From NCBI GenBank assembly GCA_963749715.1, contig CAVVNR010000008.1, positions 637,059 to 701,058 on the forward strand: DNA of 64,000 nt, read 5' to 3'. The notes below the pieces were generated by a model. It made no database searches. It had not been told where the DNA came from and was given only the letters and a program-made list of their open reading frames with translations. Within the stretch, counting starts at the first letter, position 1. The number at the start of each line of letters is the position of its first letter. The stretch comes from Roseiarcus sp963749715 (GTDB taxonomy: Bacteria > Pseudomonadota > Alphaproteobacteria > Rhizobiales > Beijerinckiaceae). The position numbers and the translations under genes were made by a program. Positions 55,452-64,000 of this stretch are shown here, one piece after another.

Positions 55452-56462
55452 ATGCGGACGCTGGTATGCGACCGTCCAGGCGAGATCGCCATTTCGGACC
55501 GGCCGCGACCCTCGCCGGGACCGGGTCAGGTGCTGGTGCGAATCCGCCGCGCCGGCGTGTGCGGCACCGATCTCCATATTTTCGAAGGCTCGCATCCGTT
55601 CCTCGAATATCCGCGCGTCATCGGGCACGAATTGTCGGGCGAGGTGGCGGAGACCGGACCGGGCTGCGCGATCGCCGTCGGCCAGCAGGTTTACGTTATC
55701 CCCTATCTTGCTTGCGGCGCCTGCGTCGCCTGCCGGCGCGGCAAGACCAACTGCTGCCAGCGCATCGCCGTCTTGGGCGTGCACATCGACGGGGGCATGG
55801 CCGACTACGTCTGCGTCCCGGAAGCCAACGTGGCGCCGGCGGACGGAATCACTTTCGATCAGGCGGCGATGATCGAATTCCTGGCGATCGGCGCCCACGC
55901 GATCCGCCGGGCCGCTCCCCGCAAGGACGACCGGATTCTCGTCGTCGGAGCAGGACCGATCGGCATCGGCTGCCTGCTGTTTGGAAAGCTGAAGGGCGGC
56001 TCGGTCACCGCCCTCGACTTCCGCCAGGACCGGCTCGACTTCTGCCGCGACCAACTTGGCGTTGATCACGCGATCCCAGCGGGGCCGAACGCGAGTGAAA
56101 CGCTGTCCGCGCTCACCTCCGGCGACTTCTTCGACATCGTGATTGACGCGACCGGAAACCTGAAGTCGATGATGGCGGGGCTGAATTACGTCGCCCATGG
56201 CGGAACATACGTCCTGGTCAGCGTCGTGCGCGACACGATTTGCTTCGCCGACCCCGAGTTCCACAAGCGCGAGACCTCGCTGCTCGGCAGCCGCAACGCC
56301 ACTCCCGAGGATTTCGCCATAGTGCTCGAAGCGATGCGTGAGGGACTCATACCGACCGAGGCGCTCGTCACCCACCGCGTCTCGCTCGACGAGGCGCCCG
56401 AAAGCTTTCCCGTCTGGATCAAGCCTGAGACTGGCGTGATCAAGGCTCTTATTGAGATCTAG
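55452..56462 (+). CDS. Zinc-dependent sugar-acid dehydrogenase, RspB/YjjN type
   Basis: A 336-residue medium-chain zinc dehydrogenase. Catalytic zinc ligands are in RAGVCGTDLHIFEGSHP and the GHELSGEV motif. The structural zinc set is ACGACVACRRGKTNCC, and the NAD loop is VVGAGPIGIGCLL. The segment DPEFHKRETSLLGSRNATPEDF and the GVHIDGGMADY loop closely resemble E. coli RspB and YjjN (LgoD), which oxidise L-gulonate or L-galactonate at C5. The start is the ATG at 55452 with GGGAGG upstream. It heads an operon with a UxaB-like reductase 4 bases on and an ABC importer. Confidence 0.88.
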   Translation: MRTLVCDRPGEIAISDRPRPSPGPGQVLVRIRRAGVCGTDLHIFEGSHPFLEYPRVIGHELSGEVAETGPGCAIAVGQQVYVIPYLACGACVACRRGKTNCCQRIAVLGVHIDGGMADYVCVPEANVAPADGITFDQAAMIEFLAIGAHAIRRAAPRKDDRILVVGAGPIGIGCLLFGKLKGGSVTALDFRQDRLDFCRDQLGVDHAIPAGPNASETLSALTSGDFFDIVIDATGNLKSMMAGLNYVAHGGTYVLVSVVRDTICFADPEFHKRETSLLGSRNATPEDFAIVLEAMREGLIPTEALVTHRVSLDEAPESFPVWIKPETGVIKALIEI

Positions 56463-56466
56463 GGTC

Positions 56467-57600
56467 GTGACCGCATTCCCGATCCTCCAGTTCGGCACCA
56501 GCCGCTTCCTGCAAGCGCATGTCGATCTCTTCGTGAGCCAGGCGCTGGCCCGCGGCGAGGCCATGGGCCGGATCGCGGTCGTACAGACGACATCGAGCAA
56601 GGAGAGCCGCAAGCGCCTCGACGCTTTCGCCGCGGGCAAGCCTTATCGCGTCGAGGTCAAGGGGCTCGCTGGAGGGAAAATCGTCGACGAGAGCATCGAG
56701 GTGACGAGCGTCGGCGCCGGCTTCGACGCTGCGTCGCAATGGGCCGAGGTCGAGCGCTTGTTCAATGAAGCGCGCTGCGCCGTGTCGAACACGGCCGATC
56801 GCGGCTACGAAATCGATCCGGCCGACCGGCCGAACGCCGGGCCGCCGCGGTCGTTCCCGGCCAAGCTCGCCAAGCTCATGCTCGCGCGCCATCGCGCCGG
56901 CGCCGAGCCAATCACGCTTTTCCCATGCGAATTGACGCCGGCCAACGGCAAGGCGCTGCGCGCCGTCGTGCTCAGCGTGCTCGACCGCTGGGACGTTGCG
57001 CCGGAAGCGCGGCGGTGGGTCGGGGACGAGTGCGTCTGGGTCAATTCGCTCGTCGACCGCATCGTCTCCGAGCCGCTCGAGCCGGTCGGCGCAGTCGCAG
57101 AGCCCTACGCGCTTTGGGCGATCGAGGACCAGCCCGGCCTTGAGCTCCCCTGCCGTCACGCCTCGATCACGGTGACCGGCGATCTCAAGCCCTACGAGCG
57201 GTTGAAGCTGTTCATTCTCAATCTTGGCCACACCTATCTGGCGGAGATCTGGGCTCGCGCCGGCGGCGCTCCGAAGCTCACAGTGCGCGAAGCGATGGCG
57301 GACAAGCCGAGCCGCGCCGAGCTCGATCAACTCTTCGACCAGGAAGTGCTCCCCGTCTTCGCCGGGCTCGGCATGAAAGAACAGGCCGAGGCTTATCGGG
57401 CGACCGTCGTCGAAAGGTTCAGCAATCCCTTTCTGGACCATCGCCTTGCTGAAATCTTGATCAACCACGAGGCCAAGAAGCAGCGACGGTTCGGCGGCCT
57501 CATCGATCTCGCGAAGGCGCACAATCTTCAGGTCAAGCAGCCCCGGCTCAGAGCGGCGCTTGCTTCCGAAATCGGAAATCGCGTACCCCATCCCGGATGA
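56467..57600 (+). CDS. Mannitol dehydrogenase family reductase, UxaB/UxuB-like
   Basis: A 377-residue polyol-specific long-chain dehydrogenase. The N-terminal cofactor region is PILQFGTSRFLQAHVDLFV. The catalytic K-x4-N-x2-H motif is in KLFILNLGHTYLA. It is shorter than typical UxaB or UxuB (about 480). In context it probably reduces tagaturonate or fructuronate, the expected product of the preceding dehydrogenase, to altronate or mannonate. Start is the GTG at 56467. Confidence 0.82.
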   Translation: MTAFPILQFGTSRFLQAHVDLFVSQALARGEAMGRIAVVQTTSSKESRKRLDAFAAGKPYRVEVKGLAGGKIVDESIEVTSVGAGFDAASQWAEVERLFNEARCAVSNTADRGYEIDPADRPNAGPPRSFPAKLAKLMLARHRAGAEPITLFPCELTPANGKALRAVVLSVLDRWDVAPEARRWVGDECVWVNSLVDRIVSEPLEPVGAVAEPYALWAIEDQPGLELPCRHASITVTGDLKPYERLKLFILNLGHTYLAEIWARAGGAPKLTVREAMADKPSRAELDQLFDQEVLPVFAGLGMKEQAEAYRATVVERFSNPFLDHRLAEILINHEAKKQRRFGGLIDLAKAHNLQVKQPRLRAALASEIGNRVPHPG

Positions 57601-57692
57601 CCCCGCGGTCATCCAAACGAAGCACCCTCCGGGCGACCGGAGATGCAAATGGAGACGAGAGCGGACGTGCTCTCATCAAAGGAGGAAGCCTC

Positions 57693-58656
57693 ATGAAGAC
57701 AATGCTTATCGCCGCGGCCGTCGCGATGGCCGCCGTGCTCAGCGCGCCGACTTACGCCGCTGACCAGCCGACGATTCCGATCATCGTCAAGGACACCACA
57801 TCGAACTATTGGCAAATCGTGCTGGCCGGCGCGCGCAAGGCTGGCCAGGACCTCGGCGTCAAGGTTCCGGAGCTCGGCGCCCAGTCCGAGTCGGACATCA
57901 ACGGCCAGATTTCGATCCTCGAGAACGCCGTCGCCGAAAAGCCGGCTGCGGTCGTCATCGCGCCGACCGAGTTCAAGGCGCTCGGCAAGCCGGTCGATGA
58001 AGCAGCGAAGAAGGTGCCGGTCATCGGCATCGATTCCGCAGCCGAACTCGAAGGCCTTCACCTCGTTCCTGACCACCGACAACGTCCAGGGCGGGCGCAT
58101 CGGCGCGGACGGCCTCGCCGACGGGATCAAAGAGAAATACGGAAAGGTAGAGGGCGACGTCGCGCTGATCACCTCGCTGCCGGGCGTCGGCTCGCTCGAC
58201 CAGCGCGCCAAGGGGTTCAAGGAAGAGCTCGCGGCGAAATATCCCGGCCTCAAGCTCGTCGCCGACAAAGTCGCCGACGGCAAGGCGACCACCGCGCTCA
58301 ACATTATGACCGACCTCATCACCGCCAACCCAAATCTGCGCGGCGTCTTCGCGTCCAATCTCATCATGGCCCAGGGCGCGGGTCAGGCCATCGCCGAGAA
58401 CAAGAAGGCCGACACGATCAAGCTGGTCGGCTTCGACAGCGACGACAAGCTGATCGGCTTCCTGAAGGACGGAACGATCTACGCGCTCGTCGTCCAGGAC
58501 CCCTATCGAATGGGCTATGACGGCATCAAGACCGCGCTCGCCGCCTCCAAGGGCGAGAAGGTCGAGAAGTTCGTCGACACCGGCGCGAACCTCATCACCA
58601 AGGCGAACATGGACGGCGAGAAGCAGCACGCCCTCCTCTTTCCGAAGGTCAAATAG
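57693..58656 (+). CDS. Periplasmic sugar-binding protein of an ABC importer, RbsB-like (one frameshift)
   Basis: About 320 residues. Signal peptide MKTMLIAAAVAMAAVLSAPTYAA, then TIPIIVKDTTSNYWQIVLAGARKAGQDLG, typical of the ribose/LacI-type binding family. At about 58045 a doubled A shifts the frame after IDSAA; it continues SKAFTSFLTTDNVQGGRIGADGLA to KQHALLFPKVK at 58656. ATG at 57693 has AAGGAGGAA upstream, the strongest ribosome site in the operon, as expected for an abundant binding protein. Confidence 0.92.
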
Positions 58657-58672
58657 TCGCACCTTTTCCTCA

Positions 58673-58707
58673 AAGCCCCCTTTGCCGCTCTGCGGGAAAG
58701 GGGGCTT
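58673..58707. terminator. Hairpin after the binding-protein gene
   Basis: AAGCCCCCTTT (58673-58683) and AAAGGGGGCTT (58697-58707) are perfect 11-base inverted repeats, 17 bases after the binding-protein stop. In ABC operons such a hairpin commonly protects the upstream message and reduces readthrough, giving excess binding protein over the membrane components. Confidence 0.65.
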
Positions 58708-58820
58708 CCCCGAAATTCGCCAACGATGCGGCCGAGCGGCGGCTTGGCGCGGCCTTGCGCGGGGACCGCGGGGCGGCGAAGATGCCCTCTCCTTGAAGCT
58801 GTCGCCTTGCCGAATGGTCG

Positions 58821-60341
58821 ATGACACATCTCAACAGTCCCGCCGCGGTTGAGCCCGCCGCCCGCGCGCCGATCCTGGCGCTCGAAAAGCTCGATAAGCG
58901 TTTTGGCGCAACACACGCACTGAAGGCGGTCGACCTCGCGTTCGACGAAGGCGAGATCCACGCGATTGTCGGCGAGAATGGGGCTGGCAAGTCGACGCTG
59001 ATCAAGCTCTTGACCGGCGTACATCCGCGCTCCTCCGGCGCGGTGTACTGGCGCGGCAAGGCGGTCCCTCTCGCCAATCCGCACGAGGCGATCGGCCTCG
59101 GCATCAACGCAGTCCACCAGGAAGTCGTTCTTTGTCCGCATCTGACCGTCGCCGGCAATATCTTCCTCGGCGACGAGGAGATGCGAGCGGGACTCCTCGA
59201 TCACAAGCGGATGGTGCGCGACGGCCAGAAGCTGCTCGACGATCTAGGGTTCTCCTTGCCGGCCGACGTGATCCTGTCGTCGTTGACCATCGGCCAGCAG
59301 CAACTCGTCGCGACGGCGCGCGCCGAACGGCGAGGGGCGAAATTCCTCATCTTCGACGAGCCGACGGCCTATCTCACCCGCCAGGAAGCGGCAGCCCTGT
59401 TCACCTTGATCCGCCGGCTCAAAGCCAACGGCGTAACCATCGTCTACATCAGCCATCGGCTGGAAGAGGTGTTCGAGCTCTGCGACCGCGTGTCGGTGCT
59501 GCGGGACGGCGCGCTCGTCGGCACGCGCCTGATCGGCGACACGAACGAGGCCGACCTCATCGCGCTGATGATCAACCGCACGATCGAACAGATTTACTAC
59601 AAGGATTCGATTCCGGTCGGGGCGGCGATTCTCGAGACCGAAAAGCTCTCGGGCGATGGCTTTCGCGACATTTCGATCAGGGTGCGCGAAGGCGAGATCG
59701 TCGGACTCTACGGCCTCATCGGCGCAGGGCGCAGCGAGTTCGTCCAGAGCGTTTTCGGCCGCCATCCGGCCTCGAGCGGCCGCATTTCCTGGCAGGGTCG
59801 CGACGTCTCGATCCGCAACGAACGCCAAGCGATGGACCTCGGCATCGCACTCGCGCCCGAGAGCCGCAGAGACCAGGGGCTGTGCCTCAATCTCGGCGTC
59901 GGCTTCAACCTCAACCTGCCGATCTTCAAGCGTTTGAGCCTCGGTCCCTTGATCAACGGTTCGAAAGAAGTCAGGGCGGCCGACAGGCAAATCCGCGACG
60001 TCCAGATCAAGGCGGCGGCGCAGACCGCGCTTGTTTCGAGTCTGTCCGGCGGCAATCAGCAGAAGGTGGTGATCGGCAAATGGCTCAATCACGGCGCCAA
60101 GCTCTTCATATTCGACGAGCCGACCGTCGGCGTCGATGTCGGCACCAAGGCGGAGATCTATCGGCTGCTCGCCAGTCTGCTTAAAGAGGGCGCCGGCATC
60201 ATCATGATCTCGTCTTATCTTCCCGAGGTTTACGAGTTGGCCGACACGCTGCACGTCTTCCGCGGCGGCAGCATCGTCGCAAGTCATAATCATAGAGACG
60301 CTTCGCACGAAACAATTCTGAGCGAGGCGATCGGCGTCTAG
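58821..60341 (+). CDS. Sugar ABC importer ATPase with two nucleotide-binding domains, RbsA-like
   Basis: 506 residues from the ATG at 58821. Domain 1: Walker A GENGAGKST, Walker B FLIFDEPTAYLT, with a weak signature LTIGQQQLVATARA. Domain 2: degenerate Walker A GLIGAGRSE, canonical signature LSGGNQQKVVIGKW and Walker B LFIFDEPTVGVDVG. This asymmetry is normal for the CUT2 class. It works with the binding protein upstream and the permease 21 bases downstream. Confidence 0.95.
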   Translation: MTHLNSPAAVEPAARAPILALEKLDKRFGATHALKAVDLAFDEGEIHAIVGENGAGKSTLIKLLTGVHPRSSGAVYWRGKAVPLANPHEAIGLGINAVHQEVVLCPHLTVAGNIFLGDEEMRAGLLDHKRMVRDGQKLLDDLGFSLPADVILSSLTIGQQQLVATARAERRGAKFLIFDEPTAYLTRQEAAALFTLIRRLKANGVTIVYISHRLEEVFELCDRVSVLRDGALVGTRLIGDTNEADLIALMINRTIEQIYYKDSIPVGAAILETEKLSGDGFRDISIRVREGEIVGLYGLIGAGRSEFVQSVFGRHPASSGRISWQGRDVSIRNERQAMDLGIALAPESRRDQGLCLNLGVGFNLNLPIFKRLSLGPLINGSKEVRAADRQIRDVQIKAAAQTALVSSLSGGNQQKVVIGKWLNHGAKLFIFDEPTVGVDVGTKAEIYRLLASLLKEGAGIIMISSYLPEVYELADTLHVFRGGSIVASHNHRDASHETILSEAIGV

Positions 60342-60362
60342 GGCAAGGGGAACGCAGCGAGA

Positions 60363-61373
60363 ATGAGCGATCAAACAATTGCGCGAACGCGCCCGGTCGG
60401 CGCTGGCCTCGGCGTCTTTCTCGGTCTCACCCTGCTAGGCCTCTTGGCCATCATGTGGCTCGCGCTGTCGATCGAGACGACAACGTTCTGGACCGCCAAC
60501 AACATCGCCAACCTGCTGCGCCAGACCGCCTTCATCGCCATTCTGGCGATTGGTCAGACCTTCGTCATCATCACCGGCGGCATCGATCTCTCCGTCGGCG
60601 CGGTCGAAGGCTTCATCAGCATGATTGTCGCCCTGCTGCTGACCAACGATCTCGGTTTCGCCTCGACGATCACCGGCGCCGTCACGATTTCGCTCCTGAT
60701 CGGCGTCGGCATCGGCCTCTTTCATGCGTTCGGCGTCGTGCAGATGGGGCTGCCGCCCTTCATAATGACGCTGTCGACGATGTACGCCTTGCGTGGCATC
60801 GGCCTCCTGATCACCAACGGCGCGACCATCTCGATCACCAACGACGCGTTCACCAATTTCTCGCGCACGTCGTTTCTCGGCTTTCCATGGACGGACGGGA
60901 GCTGGTTCCGGATTCCTTCCCTGGTGTGGATGGTGGTCCTGGTGGCCGTTCCATCTCACGTCTTTCTCAATCACAGCCGTTGGGGACGCTATCTGTTCGC
61001 GATCGGCTCGAACAAGGAGGCGGCCCGGCTCTCCGGCGTCAATGTCAAGGCGATCACCTATGTCGCCTATGTCCTGTGCTCGCTGTTCGCCGCCTTTGTC
61101 GGCGTGCTGCTGGCGACCCGAATCGGCATCGGCAATCCTACCCAGGGCCAGGGCGATGAACTGCAGTCGATCGCCTCGTCGGTTATCGGCGGCGCAAGCC
61201 TTTTCGGCGCGGTCGGCTCGGTCCACGGTCCGGTGATCGGCGCCCTCATATTGCAGACGATCAGCAACGGGGCCAATCTGCTCAACGTCAACTCGTTCTG
61301 GCAGACGATCATCACCGGCGCGCTCATCATCATCGTCGTCTATTTCGACAGCTTGAGGCGCAGGAAGCGCTGA
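60363..61373 (+). CDS. Sugar ABC importer permease, RbsC-like
   Basis: 336-residue CUT2-class permease with about ten helices. NLLRQTAFIAILAIGQTFVIITGGIDLSVGAVEGF is the family signature, with AARLSGVNVKAITYVAYVLCSLFAAFVG and GGASLFGAVGSVHGPVIGALIL towards the C-terminus. Start is the ATG at 60363. Together with the two preceding genes it makes a complete one-permease CUT2 importer. Confidence 0.95.
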   Translation: MSDQTIARTRPVGAGLGVFLGLTLLGLLAIMWLALSIETTTFWTANNIANLLRQTAFIAILAIGQTFVIITGGIDLSVGAVEGFISMIVALLLTNDLGFASTITGAVTISLLIGVGIGLFHAFGVVQMGLPPFIMTLSTMYALRGIGLLITNGATISITNDAFTNFSRTSFLGFPWTDGSWFRIPSLVWMVVLVAVPSHVFLNHSRWGRYLFAIGSNKEAARLSGVNVKAITYVAYVLCSLFAAFVGVLLATRIGIGNPTQGQGDELQSIASSVIGGASLFGAVGSVHGPVIGALILQTISNGANLLNVNSFWQTIITGALIIIVVYFDSLRRRKR

Positions 61374-61381
61374 GCGCGCGG

Positions 61382-62311
61382 GTGGCGCGCGACCCGCTCG
61401 TCTGCGACGATCCCCTCGCCGAGCGCCGCTTCGCCTACGCCAAAGCTGCCGCCGATGAGGGCGACTTCAACGCGGCGGCGGAAGTGCTCGAACAGGCTTT
61501 GGAGCGCGCGCCGGACTGGGCGGCGGCATGGTTCGCCCTCGGCGAGGCGCGCGAGAGGCTGGGCGAGATCGACGCCGCCGCCTCGGCCTTTCGTTCGACG
61601 CTCGCGCCGACCCCGCCGACTCGCAGTGCGCCGCTGGCGGGTCGCGCTGATCGGGCGAGGAGACGCGCCGCCTTCCCTTCCCGCGGCTTATGTCGCCCGT
61701 CTGTTCGATCAATATGCGCCGCGCTTCGAAGCGCATCTGACCGGGACGCTCGGCTACCGCGCCCCCGCCCTCATCGCCGAAGCCATGAGCGCCGCCGCGC
61801 CGGGCCGCCGCTTCGCCTCGGCCCTGGATATCGGTTGCGGCGACGGGCTCATGGGAGAGGCTTTGCGAGACCGCGTCGACCATCTGACCGGCGTCGACCT
61901 TTCGCCGGCCATGATCGCGAAGGCGCGGGAGCGCGGCGGCTACGACGCGCTCGTTGTCGGCGACGCCTTGGCGCTCTATGAGGCGCCAACCGCTGGTGAA
62001 GTTCGATCTTATCGTCGCCGCCGACTTGCTCGTCTACATCGGCGATCTCGCGCCCCTGTTCGCCGCCGTCGCTGACTGCGCTGACGACGGATGCCCTCAT
62101 CGCGTTCTCGGTCGAATCCTGCGGGGGCGAAGGCTTCAATCTCTCAGCCTCGATGCGCTTTGCCCATTCGCGCGCCTACGTCGAGGCAACCGCCCGCGAG
62201 TTAGGGTTGAGCATGCTCCTTATCGGCTCCGCGTCGATCCGGCGCGAGGCGGGACGAGATGCGCCGGGGCTGATATGCGTATTCGAACGGGAGCGGGAGG
62301 TTCACGGGTAA
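61382..62311 (+). CDS. TPR-containing SAM-dependent methyltransferase (about three frameshifts)
   Basis: About 309 residues restored. N-terminal TPR: RRFAYAKAAADEGDFNAAAEVLEQALERAPDWAAAWFALGEARERLGEIDAAASAF. The frame changes near 61600-61630, about 61988 and about 62080. The methyltransferase part reads VARLFDQYAPRFEAHLTGTLGYRAP, motif I ALDIGCGDGLMGEAL, GVDLSPAMIAKA, FDLIVAADLLVYIGDL, LTTDALIAFSVESCGGEGF and LGLSMLLIGSASIRREAG. The start is the GTG at 61382, eight bases after the permease stop, so it may be co-transcribed by readthrough, though no functional link is evident. Confidence 0.88.
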
Positions 62312-62325
62312 GATCACGCGGCGCC

Positions 62326-62862
62326 TCAGAACAGCCGCCACGGACTGGCGAGCGCACGGGACGTTTGCTGCTCACGCGGGCTCCGCCTCGCCCCTGCATT
62401 TGGCGGCCGATAGGCCATCCGGCAGTGGCCGGCGCAATAGGACTGGCCCTTTGCCGGGGTAAGCCCGCAATAGGCAAACTCCCCGGCTCTCGGATCGCCG
62501 AGCGGCCATCGACAGGCGAACTCGCAAATCTCCTCGAACCTCACGCGTTGCATCTCTCCAACTTCGGCTTCCCTAAAGATCCATCCCGCATTGCTCTGTG
62601 TTTCAGAAGCGAGGGCGGCGTCGGAGTTGCGGTTGCCGGGCTCAGGGCTGAAAACCGCCCATTGCGCCCGATGCGCGCGCGCCCGGGTCTTGCCGGGCGC
62701 AGCGGCGCGCCCGTCGCCGTTGAGCTTGATCCCGATCCGATTTGCCTTGCCGATCACCGCGTTTCGGGACGCCGCGCCGAGCGCCGCGGCGATGGCGCTG
62801 GCGCTTCTGCCTTCGAAAGCGAGCCTCTTGAGGTCCTCGACCGCCTCTGCTGTCCACAGCAT
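62326..62862 (-). CDS. gcrA: GcrA cell cycle regulator
   Basis: Alphaproteobacterial transcription regulator that binds sigma-70 holoenzyme and acts at CcrM-methylated GANTC promoters. 178 residues from the ATG at 62862; a GTG two codons earlier is possible. N-terminal DNA-binding part LWTAEAVEDLKRLAFEGRSASAIAAALGAASRNAVIGKANRIGIKL. A variable linker precedes the C-terminal sigma-interacting part CRWPLGDPRAGEFAYCGLTPAKGQSYCAGHCRMAYRP. It converges with the TPR methyltransferase gene. Confidence 0.93.
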   Translation of the reverse strand: MLWTAEAVEDLKRLAFEGRSASAIAAALGAASRNAVIGKANRIGIKLNGDGRAAAPGKTRARAHRAQWAVFSPEPGNRNSDAALASETQSNAGWIFREAEVGEMQRVRFEEICEFACRWPLGDPRAGEFAYCGLTPAKGQSYCAGHCRMAYRPPNAGARRSPREQQTSRALASPWRLF

Positions 62863-63130
62863 TTCCACGCTCCAACGGCTATCGCCGCGGCCGTTCCAGC
62901 CACAGCGGAGCGGTCTTGACGGCGGCGATTCTTTTCCGGGCGTCGTCTAGGACTTCACCGCCGCCACAACCGCGCATCTTGGATAAATTTCCAATTTTTT
63001 CAGCATGTTAAAAAAACACATGGCGCGGCAATCGCGCATTTGGAATTGTCCGGCGGGAGCAAAAGTACGGTATGGTTGCGGCGCGATGCGGAATATGAGC
63101 ACTGGTGTTCCGAACCGACGGGAGACCGTG
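62863..63130. other. Divergent intergenic region upstream of gcrA
   Basis: About 270 bases with a marked A/T-rich core around 62980-63020. It should hold the gcrA promoter and that of the DUF5343 gene. A plus-strand frame from 63005 is open into the DUF5343 gene, but its first 42 codons are not conserved-looking, so I leave it as untranslated. Confidence 0.5.
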
Positions 63131-63637
63131 ATGCTGAGCGGTAGTTCGGAGCGGGCGAGGTCGACGGGAACGCCGCCAAGCACATCCTATCGGACGTTCA
63201 AGACGTTCATCCAGGATCTTGATGAGCATGGCGTTCCGTCACGCATCGACCGCAGCGTATTGACGCGCTTTTCAGGCGTGGTCGGCACTCAGTTGATGCA
63301 TGCGCTTCGGTTCCTCGGCCTGATTGAGGGTCATGGACGCCCTACGCAGCGCCTCAAGGAGCTTGTCAGCGCGCATAGCGCGGGGCATTGGCCGGAGAAG
63401 GTCCTGGAGCTCCTTCGCCAGGAATACGCCCCGATGTTCGCGATCGAACTCGAAACCGCCACCCCTTCACACTTCAACGAGGCCTTCAGGAAGGCCTTCC
63501 CGGCTGCGGACGCGGTTGTCCAGAAGTGTGTGACATTCTTTCTTTACGCCGCAAATGATGCCGGCGTGAAAAATAAGCGGCCGCGTCCTGAAAGGCCGGA
63601 AGCCGCGCTCTCTGACGCCGCGGAGGAAACCAGCTAA
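63131..63637 (+). CDS. DUF5343-like protein
   Basis: A 168-residue cytoplasmic protein. The sequence TSYRTFKTFIQDLDEHGVPSRIDRSVLTRFSGVVGTQLMHALRFLGLIEGHGRPTQRLKELV resembles DUF5343, a winged-helix-like domain of unknown function. WPEKVLELLRQEYAPMFAIELETATPSHFNEAF follows. The start is the ATG at 63131 with GGGAGA upstream. The C-terminus is charged and probably disordered. Lower GC and plain codon use suggest accessory DNA. Confidence 0.7.
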   Translation: MLSGSSERARSTGTPPSTSYRTFKTFIQDLDEHGVPSRIDRSVLTRFSGVVGTQLMHALRFLGLIEGHGRPTQRLKELVSAHSAGHWPEKVLELLRQEYAPMFAIELETATPSHFNEAFRKAFPAADAVVQKCVTFFLYAANDAGVKNKRPRPERPEAALSDAAEETS

Positions 63638-63696
63638 ACCTGCGTTTTGCACATCCGCAGGAAATTGAAGCAGGAACGTCGGAGCCTCAACCGGCC

Positions 63697-63825
63697 ATGT
63701 TGGGTATCGAGGCCAAGAAACCGTCAGAGGTCCTTCTCATGTACCTCGACCCAAACGAGATGGACGATGAAGAGCAGCCTGCGATCTGGACCATGTTGAA
63801 ATACTTCAAGTCAAGGGGACTATGA
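63697..63825 (+). CDS. Small hypothetical protein or fragment
   Basis: A 42-codon frame, MLGIEAKKPSEVLLMYLDPNEMDDEEQPAIWTMLKYFKSRGL. After the stop, the next frame continues in a protein-like way (ELRLDALEPKHWDDDIPAREILETLPKFV), so this may be one longer gene broken by a shift near 63822. Not recognised. The last 100 bases of the window contain nothing else I can support. Confidence 0.35.
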   Translation: MLGIEAKKPSEVLLMYLDPNEMDDEEQPAIWTMLKYFKSRGL

Positions 63826-64000
63826 GAACTGCGCCTGGACGCCCTTGAGCCCAAACATTGGGATGACGACATTCCCGCCCGGGAGATCCTCGAGACCTTG
63901 CCAAAGTTCGTTTGCGCTAGCGCTTTTTCAAGTCAGGTTTTAGCGCGGCGGGCTCGCCGCCCCGTCGGCCTCATCGCTCTTGGGCCGCCTACGGGTGTGA

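Noticed and set aside
1..64000. tRNA, rRNA or CRISPR array
   Set aside because: I saw no cloverleaf with a GTTCGANNC-type T arm, no rRNA core sequence and no array of equal repeats with unique spacers. The repeats present are palindromic REP-like or short phased arrays. A covariance-model scan would be needed to exclude a missed tRNA.

Overview
The window is GC-rich and densely coded, and it reads as the chromosome of an alphaproteobacterium, most likely of the order Hyphomicrobiales (Rhizobiales). The support is a GcrA-type cell-cycle regulator, the zapA/DUF4164 pair next to transketolase-gap-pgk, an mraZ-headed division/cell-wall cluster, a DUF5681 plus terminase pair, and dispersed palindromic repeats of the kind common in this group. 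I cannot name a genus. No rRNA, tRNA or CRISPR array was recognised.

Layout. 1-5.6 kb: pyruvate dehydrogenase complex (aceE, E2, and an E3 cut by the left edge) on the minus strand. 5.8-11.4 kb: 5-hydroxyisourate hydrolase, a MarR-EmrA-EmrB efflux operon with a double palindromic operator, a SnoaL-like protein and a damaged TSUP exporter. 11.7-14.1 kb: an MBL-fold hydrolase, a DUF4260 protein and a LysR regulator. 14.2-25.6 kb: dcw cluster mraZ-rsmH-ftsL-ftsI-murE-murF-mraY-murD-ftsW-murG, ending abruptly after murG. 25.9-36 kb: redox and accessory genes, phosphoketolase, a nucleotide-domain-less ABC-type membrane protein, a cupin, a methyltransferase, a 4Fe-4S protein, a thioesterase and a vapBC module. 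36.1-43.3 kb: pgk, gap, a FAH-type hydratase, tkt, DUF4164, zapA and a 2-hydroxyacid dehydrogenase. 43.5-52.1 kb: an accessory block with an orphan phage-type terminase, DUF5681 and a type I restriction-modification system (hsdR, hsdS, hsdM), punctuated by palindromic repeats. 52.1-52.5 kb: a non-coding segment with 22-bp tandem repeats and a perfect 16-bp parS site, which suggests an origin-proximal location. 52.6-61.4 kb: leuA, then a divergent GntR regulator and a sugar-acid operon (RspB/YjjN-type dehydrogenase, UxaB-like reductase, RbsB/A/C-type ABC importer). 61.4-64 kb: a TPR methyltransferase, gcrA, a DUF5343 protein and a small unknown ORF.

How it fits together: pyruvate dehydrogenase, phosphoketolase, transketolase, GAPDH and PGK form a central-carbon theme. 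The dcw genes, zapA, gcrA and parS form a cell-cycle theme. The mraZ promoter region carries four 10-bp-phased GGG boxes and two GANTC sites, so both MraZ and GcrA/CcrM are plausible regulators.

Quality caution: at least 14 genes, including the essential ftsI, ftsL, murF and pgk, are interrupted by roughly 23 frameshifts. Almost all are compatible with a single extra base, often a doubled base. They look like sequence errors rather than biology. Affected genes are reported below as whole genes with the shift positions.
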